From positions 3,570,501 to 3,634,500 of the forward strand of contig JAYKYS010000001.1 in assembly GCA_036924285.1 (NCBI GenBank): a stretch of 64,000 nucleotides of DNA, written 5' to 3'. This document shows positions 36,308-48,760 of the stretch, in pieces. Under the pieces are notes generated by a model. The model searched no databases. It saw nothing but the letters and a program-made list of their open reading frames with translations, and had not been told where the DNA came from. Source of the stretch: Asterella californica (Eukaryota; Streptophyta; Marchantiopsida; Marchantiales; Aytoniaceae). A program made the position numbers and the translations under genes. How positions within the stretch are numbered: position 1 is the first letter of the stretch; each line of letters starts with the position of its first letter.

Positions 36308-36355
36308 CACTGCAGAGAATGTCACGTCACGTGTGACGTGACATTCTCTGCAGTG
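36308..36355. repeat. 48-bp near-perfect palindrome containing CACGTG and TGACGT(G) sites
   Basis: A 23-nt arm (36308-36330) and its exact complement (36333-36355) are separated by 2 nt. The arms start CACTGCAGAGAATGTCACG; the centre holds TCACGTGTGACGTGA, combining a G-box core (CACGTG) with as-1/CRE-like TGACG motifs. A second CACGTGTGACGT follows at 36360-36371. It could be a bZIP/bHLH cluster, a cruciform or a small foldback remnant. Confidence 0.85.
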
Positions 36356-36371
36356 CATTCACGTGTGACGT

Positions 36372-37589
36372 CCGACACCAAACGATTCTCTACTGTGCAT
36401 TACACAGTCATGCACAGTAATGAAAGGGCGATTTAGAATAGCTGGTGGAAAAAGAAACAGAAGCAAATTCGAGTCCGGCGAACAAATCTGTCTCGCTACA
36501 AAAGAAAAGGGAAGGAAAAGGACAAAGGGACAATTCTGTCTTGCTGATCTGCTCTGAATCTGACGTCTTAGATCCAGACGTTTCATGTACCGTACGGTAG
36601 CCGTCACCGTACCACTTTGTACTACTACAGTCTTACAACGTGGCCCACAACAGTTTCCTGGCGAGGTAGCACCAAAGTCAAAAGGCTGGCGTTCGCACCT
36701 TGCAGCACCAAAGTCAAAAGGTGTCGGTAAAAGGACGAAGAAGAACCGCGCCTTATAGTGACATCATTTCCTCAAGGAAGCCGAGAGGAAAGTTTGCTGG
36801 CTGGAGGCTGTTTCTCTCCTTGCAGTAGCGTCCCCAACCAGTCCCCAGCAGCTGAGCCTTGGCTCCCCCGCTCAGTGCCTCGCTTCCTGTCCCACAGCCC
36901 CAAAGTGGGCCCCAGGTGTCGACATCGGTACATTTTCGTTCTAGATAATACAACATCGTCTCGCGGATCCGAAATAGTGCTCTTAACACATCCAGTATTG
37001 TGTAAGTTAGGTTTGGGAAAAATCATCACCCCCATCGGAAGTCGGCGAAAGAAAACAGGAACGTTGGAACACGGTTGGATGCAGGAAATGCGGTCAAGAA
37101 TGTGTTGCTAAGAAGACGGTTATACTGTCGCGTTCTAGTAAATATTTTTTTCTCGGATGTCGATCTTTTGTCTTGACGCGTGCACGACTGAACTCGCGCG
37201 TGATCTATCACGTCAAAAAAACATTATTTTTACAAACGTCTAAGTTAGCACAATGAGAATTGTGCTAAGTAACAGGTTATGTTTCCAAAGTTAGAGCCCA
37301 AGCACCCTGCACGTGAAAAGCGGTCATATAAGACTTCAGTAATTTGCGAGAAAGACAGGTTTCGAGAGAAAAAATGAACACTATCATAATCTAAAACGAG
37401 AGAAAAGAGAAAAAACTTCGAATGATCGAACCCAAAGCCAAAAGATGAAATACAGAGACAAAACAGCCAGACTCTGTCTCAGCGCAAGCCAAGGAAAATA
37501 AGCACTGTCTTCATACTATGCAGTTTATAACCAAAGTGGATTTCATAACTCTCACACTAGTGCTCCAGGACTTTAACATTCGTGGCGAC
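36372..37589. other. Region without supported genes
   Basis: Short overlapping frames on both strands (for example around 36758-37111) show no domain. A small direct repeat, AGCACCAAAGTCAAAAGG, occurs twice near 36667-36722. The 5' leader of the adjacent non-LTR retrotransposon may begin near 37.59 kb, where a purine-rich stretch starts. Confidence 0.4.
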
Positions 37590-38017
37590 AGGTCGCGGGG
37601 AGAGGGAGCGGAGGCGGAGTGCGGGAGGATGAGAGTGAGAGTGTCATGTGAGAGGGGGAGGGTGTTAGAGTGTGATAGAGTGAATTTTTTACATATTCTT
37701 CTCTATCTTCTTTTTCTGTTTCTTTTGATCTTGGAATTGACACATTTGATGGAGAGATGAGTGAGTATTAAATAGTTTCAGATTTTCTAAGAATTTAGGA
37801 TTAGAGAGGGTTCTTTTTAGGGTTTTTCTTGTCACATTTAGTATATTTATTTTTTATCTCTACATATCAGGATTCAGGGTTCTTCTTTTTTCTTTTCTTT
37901 TCTTTTCCTTCTCTCTTTGTTTTCTCTCTTTTTATTTTTATCTCTATTTTCTCTTTTCTGTTTGGAGATGTTTCTATCACGAGTACCGTATGGCTGGATA
38001 TCGTCTTTTCTTTAGCT

Positions 38018-38611
38018 ATGAGTACTCTCTCTCTCATGAGATCGAGACTGATTCGAGACACACCATGTCCCGTGTGCAATCAATTATTTACCTCGCAAGG
38101 GGTAAAATCTCATGTGGGAAAGATGCACAAGAGCTATGATACGACCACATGGGATGCCCAGGTTAGCCGAGATCGGAGGTCTACACGTACAATCATTATG
38201 GCACCATTAGTCCTTCTGTCTGGAGTTCCTCCAGAGTAGTGGGAGTGGTTGAGAGTCCACTCTGACACTATTCTGAGTTTGTTCGAGACGAGTTTCCCTT
38301 GTCCGCGTTTGTTTCATCGGTTACCTCGTGCTCTTCATGACGAGGTGAGACAGACATTCCGTCTACCTCTTGACATGTTGACACGGAACACCAAGGATAA
38401 GGCGGCGTGGTTACTGTTCCTCCTACTTCCTTGTTGGTGTCTCCATTATACTCGAGGTGGTAGAGGAGGACATCGAGAGGTGACGGCCCGTCTTTGGAGA
38501 TTCCGTGCACGTGATTGGGCGGTCTTACAAGAGAAATCAGTCCGTGCGTTACGAGATAGGAGTGAGTCTGCCTCTACACGTGATGTCTCATCTTCCATCC
38601 GCATACGACGT
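38018..38611 (+). pseudogene. 5' half of non-LTR retrotransposon ORF (zinc finger region)
   Basis: The frame starts at ATG 38018 (MSTLSLMRSRL) and carries CPVC-x11-H-x4-H (38066-38128), a C2H2 zinc finger like those that bind target DNA in R2-type proteins. An in-frame TAG at 38237-38239 breaks it, and the same frame then continues (EWLRVHSD...) to the insertion point at 38611. Reading on into the LTR gives an artificial tail that should not be counted. The region before the ATG is T-rich and non-coding. Confidence 0.7.
38608..38611. repeat. 4-bp target-site duplication (left), ACGT
   Basis: ACGT directly precedes the left LTR and recurs directly after the right LTR at 48757-48760. It marks integration of the gypsy-type element. 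A 4-bp rather than 5-bp duplication is read because the next base is ambiguous. Confidence 0.75.
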
Positions 38612-40645
38612 TGTCGTAGCGAGAGCCTTTCCTTTGAGCAAGGGCGTACCTTCTGGCTGTGGTTAGCGATCGATGCACAGCAGAGCGACTAGTATCTCAT
38701 AAATTTCTCTCTTACTTCCTCGATAACTAAGCACTTTCTTTCTCTCAGTAAAGGGTCAAGATAACTACACGAAAACGTTGGATGATCATGGGCACGACAA
38801 ACGGGATATGTGATGACATGATCTCTCGGTAGTATTCCTCTCCGAAGTTTCAAACTACTAGGGCTTCGTACATGGCTTTGGGTCGACAGATGTGTCTTAT
38901 CTCGCACTGGGTGTTAAAGTTTACAGGAGGGAGCTGATTTAGATCCATCCTTCGTTAGATGAGGATAAAGACGGTGAGATCCCATTCTTGGCCGTAAGTG
39001 ACAACAGGTAAGATCACAAGGACAGGCGAGAGCATGACTTGCGCGGTAAAGTTATGCCCGAAGGATCCTATCAGAAACTGTGAAAGTGAACTCGTTCCAT
39101 ATACATCAGTTTAATCGAGAAAGGGTGTCAAAAAAGGAATCTGTGCGGTAAGTAGAGTCCTTCGTCCATCTCTCACAACATGTGCACTCCAACTACAAAG
39201 GTATATCGATCCATAAAACTCTGATTCAATCTCATAGGATCACCACGATCTCTCCACGAACAATCTCTTGGATTTCTCCCCAGGTCGAATGCCCCCACAC
39301 AGGTCACTCCCCTTTGCTTAAAAGTTTCGAACACAAAACAAGGATAGGTGCAAGCCCCCTTAACCAAGCAACCCAAGCCTCACAGACCGATGAGGTGGCA
39401 CACATGCACATCGCATGTTTGGTGCCGTCATACTCATCCACGTGTGGGTCTTCTGGGTGAAAGGTTCTAATGCATGCACCGTAACGTGTCCCAAAAACCA
39501 GAGACTAGGCTAGACAGGTAGTCCACTCTAGAGATCAAGGATCGCACTTTGCCACGTTGAGTGCGAACCTAACAACCACATGACGTGGATACAACGTAGG
39601 TCGCTAAAGTCATATCTACGCCTAGAATACTCCCCAAAGCAATACAAATGTCGCACTGGATACTTTTCAGCCAGCTGCCGCTAACAACTTGAGACCTAGA
39701 GTAGATATCGTTGCCGATACAACTCGGCAGAAAAACCGGCGAACTTTCACACATGATAGGTACAGATCTACAGCTCAGTCTCCTCTCAAACTTGTCACGT
39801 AGGTAGGATACTAAAATCTCTACTTGCAGGTCAAATTTCAGGAAGATCTGACGGCTAGATCTCCTCCCACAATTAACACAAATCCACAGAAACTAACACG
39901 CACTTCCAATCTCAGATTCAGGACAGAAGCTTCTTCGACTAAATGAACCGTTCACTTCCACTCCAACTTCCTGTGCTATCAATTCAGAAGGTAAACTCAC
40001 TACACAGGAAATTTGAGCCGATTTGACCGTTCTGATCGTCCTCCATAAATCTGCAAACTCGCTGCTTCAGATTGACAGCTTTCTGCACCCCGTCGCCTTC
40101 AAATCGCCATTGCGCTCAATCCGCAGAACATCCGGTGGTGAAATCTGTGGTCAGAGCTTCAGCAGCTGACAGACTACAAGCTCATGAAATCTGGTCTCAA
40201 TCTGACGGCTCAATCACTCAAACCCCTTAATCTTACAATCGGAAGAGAAAACTATGTACTCTCATCACTCTATGAACTTCAAATCGTCATAATGTATGCC
40301 CTGGACCTCCAAATCGAGTGAAATTTGTGGTCAGATTGCTCCCCTCGTCAAGAGCTCTCCGCCCATGCCCTCTTATCTCCAAAATCCCTCGTCAAAGTGC
40401 CCCGAACCTCCCAGAGCGCACACTTAGGTAGATGACAAGTTATCTTCACTTTTTGGTGGACCAATGGGAAGTTAAAGGACTCAACCTTGTCCTTTTCTGT
40501 CCCATGGAGACCCCCAGCAGATAATAGAGCATTCTAAGCTCATAAGAGCAATGTTTTAGAACCCATTACACCACAACTTCTACAATTGTGTGCAAAACGC
40601 ACTTATACGCGTAATTTACATACTAACTGGTCCCACAACAGGACA
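38612..40645 (-). repeat. 3' LTR (left) of gypsy-type element
   Basis: 2,034 bp, starts TGTCGTAGCG and ends ACAACAGGACA on the plus strand. It matches the right LTR along its length. In the first 200 bp I count about seven substitutions, six of them transitions, which fits deamination of methylated cytosines after insertion. Confidence 0.93.
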
Positions 40646-40657
40646 TTCACCCCCTCC
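40646..40657 (-). other. Polypurine tract
   Basis: On the minus strand the sequence immediately upstream of the 3' LTR is GGAGGGGGTGAA, the expected purine-rich plus-strand primer of an LTR retrotransposon. An equivalent sequence recurs at 53837-53848 in the truncated relative. Confidence 0.8.
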
Positions 40658-40690
40658 AAACCTGCACATCCTCCGGTATGTGCCAACTTG

Positions 40691-43600
40691 TTATCCATAG
40701 TCATCATCGTAACCCTCATCATGCTCTGAATTGTCAGGTTCATCATCATCTTCTCTCGCATAAGGTCTGGAAAGATGAGAATCAGACTCGAGAAGTTCAT
40801 CGAAATCAAGAAATCCTTCACGTCTTCGGAAAACCTTGACTCTTTTACCAGCAATGGGTAACTTCAAGAGTGTACCATCCAATTCTCGCAAACCATATGT
40901 GGCATTGTCGTGAACGACAACAACAACATAAGGACCAAACCAACGTCGTGCAAACTTCTTGATAGTGCTGTGTTGGTTATCCAAACTGTTGTCATATACT
41001 ATGACCCAGTCACCTTCTCGGATCGGCTTCTTCCGCAGTCGATGTGTCTTGTCGAACCGCTCCTTGTTCTTCAACCTCGTCTCCTTGAGTTTGACCAATG
41101 CTTCTTCGAGGTCCTCCTCACGTCGCTCAAGCTGCTGAATTCGTAGTGCCAATAGTCCTTCCCTATCAGAACCATCCTCCCAAGGTAGACATACCCAAGT
41201 AGGAACGTCTCCTTCCGCTGGCATGATAGATTTTTGACCGATCATCAATTCTGTAGGCATGTAACCAGTGACAGTACTATGAGTAGTTCTATCAGCCCAC
41301 AACGCAAAAGGAAGAAGTCTAGGCCAGTCCCCATGACGCCCCCTGCACGCTTTCACCAATGCTTGGATGATTGGTGGGTGCCCTCGTTCACTTTTCCCAT
41401 TCGCTTCCGGGTTCATCGAAGTGGTCAACTTCAGTCGTATTCCATATCTGTTGAAGAACTCACGTGCTTCATCTGCATTCAACTCTCCTCTATCTGCACA
41501 GATTCTCCCCACGCTTCCATATCTAGAAACGATATCTTCTAATATGAATCGACAGACATGTTCAGTGGCTTTGGTGCGTAGAGCCCTCCCTTCTACAAAG
41601 TTAGATAGCTCTTCCCGAGCCAAAACAAAATGACGCATGCCCCAAATTCCTGGTGGCATGGCAACCAGATCCAAAACCCATTGGAAATGAATGGACAAGG
41701 GATACGTAGGTCTCAATCCATCCCTATACTGAATCTTGGATTGGAATTGACATTCAATGCATGACCCAACAAACTTCTCTACATCTCGATACAATCCTTT
41801 CCACCAATACCTCTCCTTGATCTTGGTAAAGGTTGCCCATGTACCTTGATGTCCTGCCCATAAGGTATCATGGAATTGTTCGAGTACTTGTTTCTTGGTC
41901 TCTGCATCGTCCACTACTCTCAAGTTTACTCCATCTCTCCTCTTTGGCCTCTTCCACAGATATCCATCTCGTAATAGATAGCCATAGGTCTGATGTCGTA
42001 TCTCCTTGAAGACTTTCTCTGTCCATTCTTCATACTTCTGAAGAGTGCTTAGATAGCGTCCGATTTCCTTGAGCCTCCCACAGTAGAGTTCTTCCTTGAA
42101 AGGAAGAACACCATCCAAGCGACTCCGGTCCTCGCTCGATAGTTGTAGAACTTGCCCCTCCTCTGCATCATCTTCATCCATATCTTCCGCTTCCATATCT
42201 TCTTCTTGAGAGTACCTAGCTCTAGACAACATGTCTGCCATCGAGTTCATCTTCCCTGCTATGTGTCTCAACTCTGGATTCAACGACCTAATGTAAGCTA
42301 TCCAACGTAACATAGCAATATCAGGTGTTGTGTAGTTTGCTATCATTCCCAACAAAGGTAAGCAATCAGTTTCAAGTAGTACATGTGCTCCAATGAGATA
42401 CTCCTTCTCAGCTTTCATTGCAGTTACAACGTCCCAGAGCTCTCGTTTGACTTGAGGGTATCTCCTTTGTCGATCTGTAAGTATGCGAGCACCAAATCTT
42501 GTTGCAAACCTCTTTTCCTCACCATCATCCTGCCCTATTGCCCAACCTATAGCGATAGGACTAGTATCAATAGTAACGACTATGGGTCTACCACAATCAT
42601 AGCTCAACTGTCGTAGAACTGGTGGTGATTTCAATGCTTCTTTTAGTCGCACCATAGCGACCCTCTGCTCCTCACCCCAAGTGAACCTTCTTCGCTTCCT
42701 CAGCAACTCATACAACGGTTCAGACATGTGACCAAAATGAGGAATCCACACTCGATAAAACAAACAAGCTCCCAAGAATCTTCTAACCTCTGTGGTGTTG
42801 ACACAATCTTTCATCCTCCCTATGGCGTCAACCTTTGATGGGTTCGGACGTCGGCCAAAAGCTCCACAAAGATGACCAACAACAACAATCTCTGGTACTC
42901 CAAAGCTCGACTTCTCTGCTGAAAGAGTGAGATTTACCTCCTCAAGCCTTGTTAAGATCATCTCCACATCGTGAATATGATCAACCACAAACCTTCGACA
43001 TCCATCCTCAGTCAGCTTCTCATCTTTGTCTTCGACCGCACACCCTTTCATAGGAATATCATCTATGAAAGGTATGGTCTTCTCCGGAATGAATTATCTC
43101 AAAATCCTATTCATTGCATTTTGCACATGCGCAACAGAGTTTGTCGCTCCTTGCGGTAATGTACACATCCTTACAAGCCCAAGCGGAGTACGCATGGCGG
43201 TGAGATCTCTGCTCTCCATTGCCAACTGGAACTGATCATACCCAGAGTATAAATCTCCAATCGAGTAGATAGCACGACCAGCAAAAGCTTCTGCAACTTC
43301 ATCTACTATGGGTCCTGCTCCCATGTTTCGAATAGTCACCTTGTTAGCATGTTGCATGTCTTGGATGAACCTAAGAGCCCCTGACTTCTTAGGTATAATA
43401 AACCACCGACTCGAGTAAGGTCCCATAGATGGCTCTAAAATACCCATGCGTATCTTCTCTTTCAACAATTCAACAAGCTTTGGCAACATAGCTCGTGGCA
43501 CTGGTATAGGCTTCAAGTCCCAAGGCACATGTGGTACTGTGAAGATCACCATGGGTGCTACGACACTCGTATCTGCACATCCAATCTCTTCTGCACTGAA

Positions 43601-44242
43601 AGCAAAAGCCTTTCCATGCCTTCTCAACATCTCATGAAAACGCTTTCTCTCTTCCTCAGTGAGAAACTCACCCCCTCCAATCTGCAGTCGTTTGAGTGTC
43701 TCTTCTGTGAACTTGTGCCCTACTCTCTGTGAATCCCGTAGAACTGGTTCAGTCGATGCTCGTTCCACCTGCTTGTTAGAGTCTTCAGGTAGTTGAGTAG
43801 CCACCGGTTTCACTTTTCGCGCCACAGTCTTGTATTTTGTATGAACTTGCGCTTCTTGATGTTTCATGGCTCTACTCTTTTCTAACTCCAACTCATGATC
43901 TCCTTTCATCTAAAGCTGAACCTTGTAGCCATCCTCGACGAATCTTGTAATCTCCTCATGTAACTCACGTGAACGGATTGCGACTAATCCATTAACCAAA
44001 GAATCGGTGCTTATAAACGACAAAACCTCCTCAAGAGTATCTTCAAAGTCCTCTTCTTCATACACCCCGTTAATGAACTCCTGATCTACCAAAACTCCTT
44101 GAGTTTTGAAGAGATCTTCCTGCTTCTTCACACATCGTCTTTGTACACTATCCATCTCTTCTACCACTCGAAATCTATTTACACATGTTTCAGAAAACTG
44201 AGCAAATCCACATTTAAACATCTCTTCTTCATCTTCTGGCAC
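40691..44242 (-). pseudogene. gypsy pol: reverse transcriptase, RNase H, integrase
   Basis: One frame runs from 44242 to 40691 with two stops: TAG at 43912-43910 directly followed by ATG (43909), and TAA at 43096-43094. Reverse transcriptase shows IGDLYSGYDQF (motif A), TLPQGATNS (motif B) and PFIDDIP (catalytic DD, near 43051-43075). RNase H starts at VVTIDTSPIAIGWAIG. Integrase has the zinc-binding HDTLWAGH...CIECQ module, then LDLVAMP, CADRGELN and GKSERGH as the D-D-E triad. The C-terminal GDWVIVYD...FGPYVV segment is the GPF/Y-like end. The TAA lies just before the catalytic motif and kills the enzyme; the TAG-ATG junction may be an original ORF boundary. Confidence 0.88.
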
Positions 44243-44301
44243 TAGCGGAAGGCTCTTTCTCCTATCAACACTCTCATACTCCCGCTCTACAGGAGTGTTA
44301 A

Positions 44302-45840
44302 CTAAAAATCCGAAAACTCTTTGTCAGTCCTTAAGGGACTGTCCCTTAGCTTCTCTCTATTCCTTTCATGACCCGTACGTATAGTAAGAAACTGTACCGC
44401 CCTCGTACCATCTTGACTTCTGATACGAGCATAATGAGACCCATCGTCCATTACTTTCGTCTCCATCCTAGACGCAGTAATGTACGGTTGACCAAGGATC
44501 ACAGGATAAGCAGCTACACTCTGAACAAAAAAGTTTTGTTATATCTCTACATCTCCTATACGAGTTTTGACAGCTGGACAAGCACCAAAAAGTTCACCTC
44601 TTTGGTTGTTAGCAGCACGAAGAACCCATCCATGTCCTGTGTCGATTGACCACTTCCCCTTCTCGTAAACATTTTTGGACATGATATTAATCTCCGAACC
44701 GTGATCCACCAACGCCACTATAGCCTCTGACAAGTTACCCAGTCGGACCCTTGTCTCTGTGGTTGCACGAGCCCAATATGCTCGAGAATAGTGACTCTCA
44801 TGCTGCTTCTCGTCGCCATATTCTGCAGCACAGTCTGAAACTCTTGCCTCTCTTCCTTTCGACGCCTGTAGTACATGCTTTTGGGCAAATACGCGACCTA
44901 ACTCTTCATCTTCTTCCCCAGTGATGTCAGTATCCAGTGCTTTCACCATCACTGTATCTGCAGTCATCTGCCTCTTTCTCTTGATCACATCTATGATCAA
45001 CTCATGAAAGTCACGTTTGGCTATTCCCAAGGCTTCTCGCAAGGAAAATTCTATCTTTGCATCCAAAATTCTCTCTTCAAGAATCTCCTTCAAGTTGGTG
45101 GTGGTCTCGATATCTGACTGTAGTCTGTAGGTCGGGGCTTTACCTTTGTCCTTTGAAGACGCTCCTTTGTCTTTCTCTCTCATCTCCATGTCATGAATAG
45201 GAACATCAACCATAGGTTCAGATGTAGATGCCCCTTGAGACGTCGAAGGGATATCAGAAGGTGATGCCTCTTGTTGCCCTCTCCTCTTCGTGGCTCTGGC
45301 TCTCCTTGTAGCCTCCTCCGGATCAGCAACATCATCATCACGTCTCCTTTTCTCTTCCACAATCGCATCTTGCCAGCTTACATGCTTCTCTTGTACCAAG
45401 TAAGCCTTGACACACCCTGCCTCTACAGGATCATCCCATCCAGTAATGCGACGAATTGCCTCCGCACCTCGTAACATTACTTCTCGTGGAACTTCAACTA
45501 CATCGCTCTTAACAGCTGCTACAACCGGTACATCTACTTCAATCGCAAATGTTTCTGGCTCTATTGTGCGTATCGCCGTAGCTATACCAACCTGACCTCT
45601 CACCAAACTCTTCATTCCTCCCTTACCAAAGTTGGTATTCAACGGCGCACCAGTTTGGGCGAGATGAATCTTTCCATCTCTAAAATTCACGACTTCGGTT
45701 CTGAGAGCTTCGGAAAACTCCTCACAATCTCGTCGTTGGTGTTCAGTACTGTCACACCAGATACATCTTCTAACAAAATTTCTGTTAGTTGAAGATGCAT
45801 TGGTATCACCAGGACTTCGACTATGCTTTAGCTCTGCCAT
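44302..45840 (-). pseudogene. gypsy gag/protease segment with zinc knuckle and retropepsin
   Basis: The frame starts at ATG 45840 and carries a CCHC zinc knuckle at residues 26-39 (C-x2-C-x4-H-x4-C), a long hydrophilic middle, then an aspartic protease: VALVDHGSEINIMS near 44680-44720 and, after a stop at 44541-44539, YPVILGQPYI. The active-site triplet reads D-H-G instead of the usual D-T/S-G, which may abolish activity. The frame shifts between 44302 and 44242, where the pol frame begins. Confidence 0.8.
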
Positions 45841-45848
45841 CTCTATCC

Positions 45849-46613
45849 TTACAGACCCTTAACCAACTCATCGATTGCAGAATCTTCAATCTTGCTATTG
45901 GCAGGCTTGGGCAACGGAGCTAAAGAGACATCAGACCTCAAGGTTGCAGCTCTACCTCTTCCACGTTTCTGCTTCGTGAGAATAGTAACAGCTTCCTCTA
46001 CCTTTCTCCAGTCTGTGCTCACTCCTCCTTCTTCTCCCTTGTCTGCTAGCATCAAGAAAAGCTTATCCTCTAGATTTTCATCAGCAACTTCTAGAAAAAG
46101 TTATGTCTTCCTTAAGTCAAGCGTCGTCCTCTCAGATGGAGACAATTGAAAGAACCGTTTCTCAAACTCACGTAGCAACTCATTTGGTGTCATCTCATTC
46201 CCCGGACGCTGCTCTATCCACTCCAAGAACATTCTCTTGGTTACTCTATCCGCGTCATCATCAAAAAATTCACTCTTCAGCCTTTGCTCATACTCCTCCC
46301 AAGAACTCGTACGTGCATCCTTCAGCTTTGTCACTTGACTACGGATCTCAGGTATCACAGCCAACTCGAAACTAGAAATCATCTTTGTCTCAGGCACACG
46401 ATTTATCTCCATCTCACAAATATACTCCCGAACATACTTCGTGATGTTCTTTTCATCGAACCTCCCCAACTTCTTCACCACCGCTTGTAGAGCTCTTGTA
46501 GACTTCTGCTCCCCAACATCGCCTCCTTGTTGTTGTCTCAACAACATCGTCAATGCTCAAAGCAGATCGTCCGCTCCTCCTCCACTCGTCCCCATTGCTT
46601 CGGGAAGATTCAT
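45849..46613 (-). pseudogene. gypsy gag N-terminal part
   Basis: ATG at 46613-46611 (MNLPEAMGTSGGG) opens a frame that has a TGA at 46559-46557, a TAA at 46103-46101 and a TAA at 45851-45849. The middle has a retrotransposon-gag character: alternating charged helices, WEEYEQRLKSEF and the conserved-looking FLEWIEQRPGNEMTPNELL. The next frame starts only six bases after the last stop. Identification rests on position and composition more than on a sharp motif. Confidence 0.65.
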
Positions 46614-46661
46614 GCTTGACGCTCCTCGGCAACAACTCACTCAACCACCTCAAAGCGTGCT

Positions 46662-46677
46662 CTCAGTGGAAGCACCA
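46662..46677 (-). other. Primer binding site
   Basis: Minus-strand TGGTGCTTCCACTGAG lies four bases inside the 5' LTR. It is complementary to a tRNA 3' end of the form ...GGAAGCACCA, as expected for minus-strand priming. I do not name the tRNA. Confidence 0.75.
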
Positions 46678-46681
46678 AATA

Positions 46682-48756
46682 TGTCGTAGCGAGAGCCTTT
46701 CCTTTGAGCAAGGGCGTACCTTCTGACTGTGGTTAGTGATCGATGCACAGCAGAGCGACTAGTATTTCATAAATTTTTCTCTAACTTCCTCGATAACTAA
46801 GCACTTTCTTTCTCTCAGTAAAGGGTCAAGATAACTACACGAAAACGTTGGATGATCATGGACACAACAAACGGGATATGTGATGACATGATCTCTCGGT
46901 AGTATTCCTCTCCGAAGTTTCTCACTACTAGGGCTTCGTACATGGCTTTGGGTCGACAGATGTGTCTTATCTCGCACTGGGTGTTAAAGTTTACAGGAGG
47001 GAGCTGATTTAGATCCATCCTTCGTTAGATGAGGATAAAGACGGTGAGATCTCATTCTTGGCCGTAAGTGACAACAGGTAAGATCACAGGGATAGGCGAG
47101 AGCATGACTTGCGCGGTAAAGTTATGCCCGAAGGATCCTATCAGAAACTGTTGAAAGTGAACTCGTTCCATATACATCAGTTTAATCGAGAAAGGGTTTC
47201 GAAAAGGGAATCTGGGCGGTAAGTAGAGTCCTTCGTCCATCTCTCACAACATGTGCACTCCAACTACAAAGGTATATCGATCCATAAAACTCTGATTCAA
47301 TCTCATAGGATCACCACGATCTCTCCACGAACAATCTCTTGGATTTTTCCCCAGGTCGAATGCCCCCACACAGGTCACTCCCCTTTGCTTAAAAGTTTCG
47401 AACACAAAACAAGGATAGGTGCAAGCCCCCTTAACCAAGCAACCCAAGCCTCACGGATCGATGAGGTGGCACACATGCACATCGCATGTTTGGTGCCGTC
47501 ATACTCATCCACGTGTGGGTCTTCTGGATGAAAGGTTCTAATGCATGCACCGTAACGTGTCCCAAAAACCAGAGACTAGGCTAGACAGGTAGTCGACTCT
47601 AGAGGTCAAGGATCGCACTTTGCCACGTTGAGTGCGAACCTAACAACCACATGACGTGGATACAACGTAGGTCGCTAAAGTCATATCTATGCCTAGAATA
47701 CTCCCCAAAGCAATACAAATGTCGCACTGGATACTTTTCAGCCAGCTGCCGCTAACAACTTGAGACCTAGAGTAGATATCGTTGTCGATACAACTCGGCA
47801 GAAAAACCGGCGAACTTTCACACATGATAGATACAGATCTACAGCTCAGTCTCCTCTCAAACTTGCCACGTAGGTAGGATACTAAAATCTCTACTTGCAG
47901 GTCAAATTTCAGGAAGATCTGACGGCTAGATCTCCTCCCACAATTAACACAAATCCACAGAAACTAACACGCACTTCCAATCTCAGATTCAGGACAGAAG
48001 CTTCTTCGACTAAATGAACCGTTCACTTCCACTCCAACTTCCTGTGCTATCAATTCAGAAGGTAAACTCACTACACAGGAAATTTGAGCCGATTCAGAAG
48101 GTAAACTCACTACACAGGAAATTTGAGCCGATTTGACTGTTCTGATCGTCCTCCATAAATCTGCAAACTCGCTGCTTCAGATTGACAGCTTTCTACACCC
48201 CGTCGCCTTCAAATCGTCATTGCGCTCAATCCGTAGAACATCCGGTGGTGAAATCTGTGGTCAGAGCTTCAGCAGCTGACAGACTACAAGCTCATGAAAT
48301 CTGGTCTCAATCTGACGGCTCAATCACTCAAACCCCTTAATCTTACAATCGGAAGAGAAAACTATGTACTCTCATCACTCTATGAACTTCAAATCGTCAT
48401 AACGTATGCCCTGGACCTCCAAATCGAGTGAAATTTGTGGTCAGATTGCTCCCCTCGTCAAGAGCTCTCCGCCCATGCCCTCTTATCTCCAAAATCCTTC
48501 GCTCAAAGTGCCCCGAACCTCCCAGAGCGCACACTTAGGTAGATGACAAGTTATCTTCACTTTTTGGTGGACCAATGGGAAGTTAAAGGACTCAACCTTG
48601 TCCTTTTCTGCCCCATGGAGACCCCCAGCAAATAATAGAGCATTCTAAGCTCATAAGAGCAATGTTTTAGAACCCATTACACCACAACTTCTACAATTGT
48701 GTGCAAAACGCACTTATACGCGTAATTTACATACTAACTGGTCCCATAACAGGACA
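46682..48756 (-). repeat. 5' LTR (right) of gypsy-type element
   Basis: 2,075 bp, starts TGTCGTAGCG and ends ATAACAGGACA on the plus strand. It is longer than its partner mainly because a 39-bp unit is tandemly duplicated at 48054-48131 (starts TTCAGAAGGTAAACTC). As the element is coded on the minus strand, this is the promoter-bearing LTR. Confidence 0.93.
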
Positions 48757-48760
48757 ACGT
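48757..48760. repeat. 4-bp target-site duplication (right), ACGT
   Basis: Matches 38608-38611 on the other side of the gypsy-type element. Confidence 0.75.

Larger units (their letters stand above)
38612..48756 (-). mobile_element. Complete but inactivated Ty3/gypsy LTR retrotransposon (10.1 kb)
   Basis: Two LTRs of about 2.05 kb (38612-40645 and 46682-48756), both TGTC...GACA, flank a 6.0-kb internal region coded on the minus strand. A primer binding site adjoins the right (5') LTR and a polypurine tract adjoins the left (3') LTR. The domain order gag, zinc knuckle, protease, reverse transcriptase, RNase H, integrase (integrase last) defines Ty3/gypsy. Several stops and at least one frameshift interrupt the reading frames. 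There is no chromodomain after the integrase. The target-site duplication is ACGT. The element sits inside a reverse transcriptase gene of another retrotransposon. Confidence 0.93.

Noticed and set aside
38612..38692. C-terminal extension of the zinc-finger frame
   Set aside because: The last codons of this frame lie in the LTR of the inserted gypsy element, so the apparent fusion is an insertion artefact.
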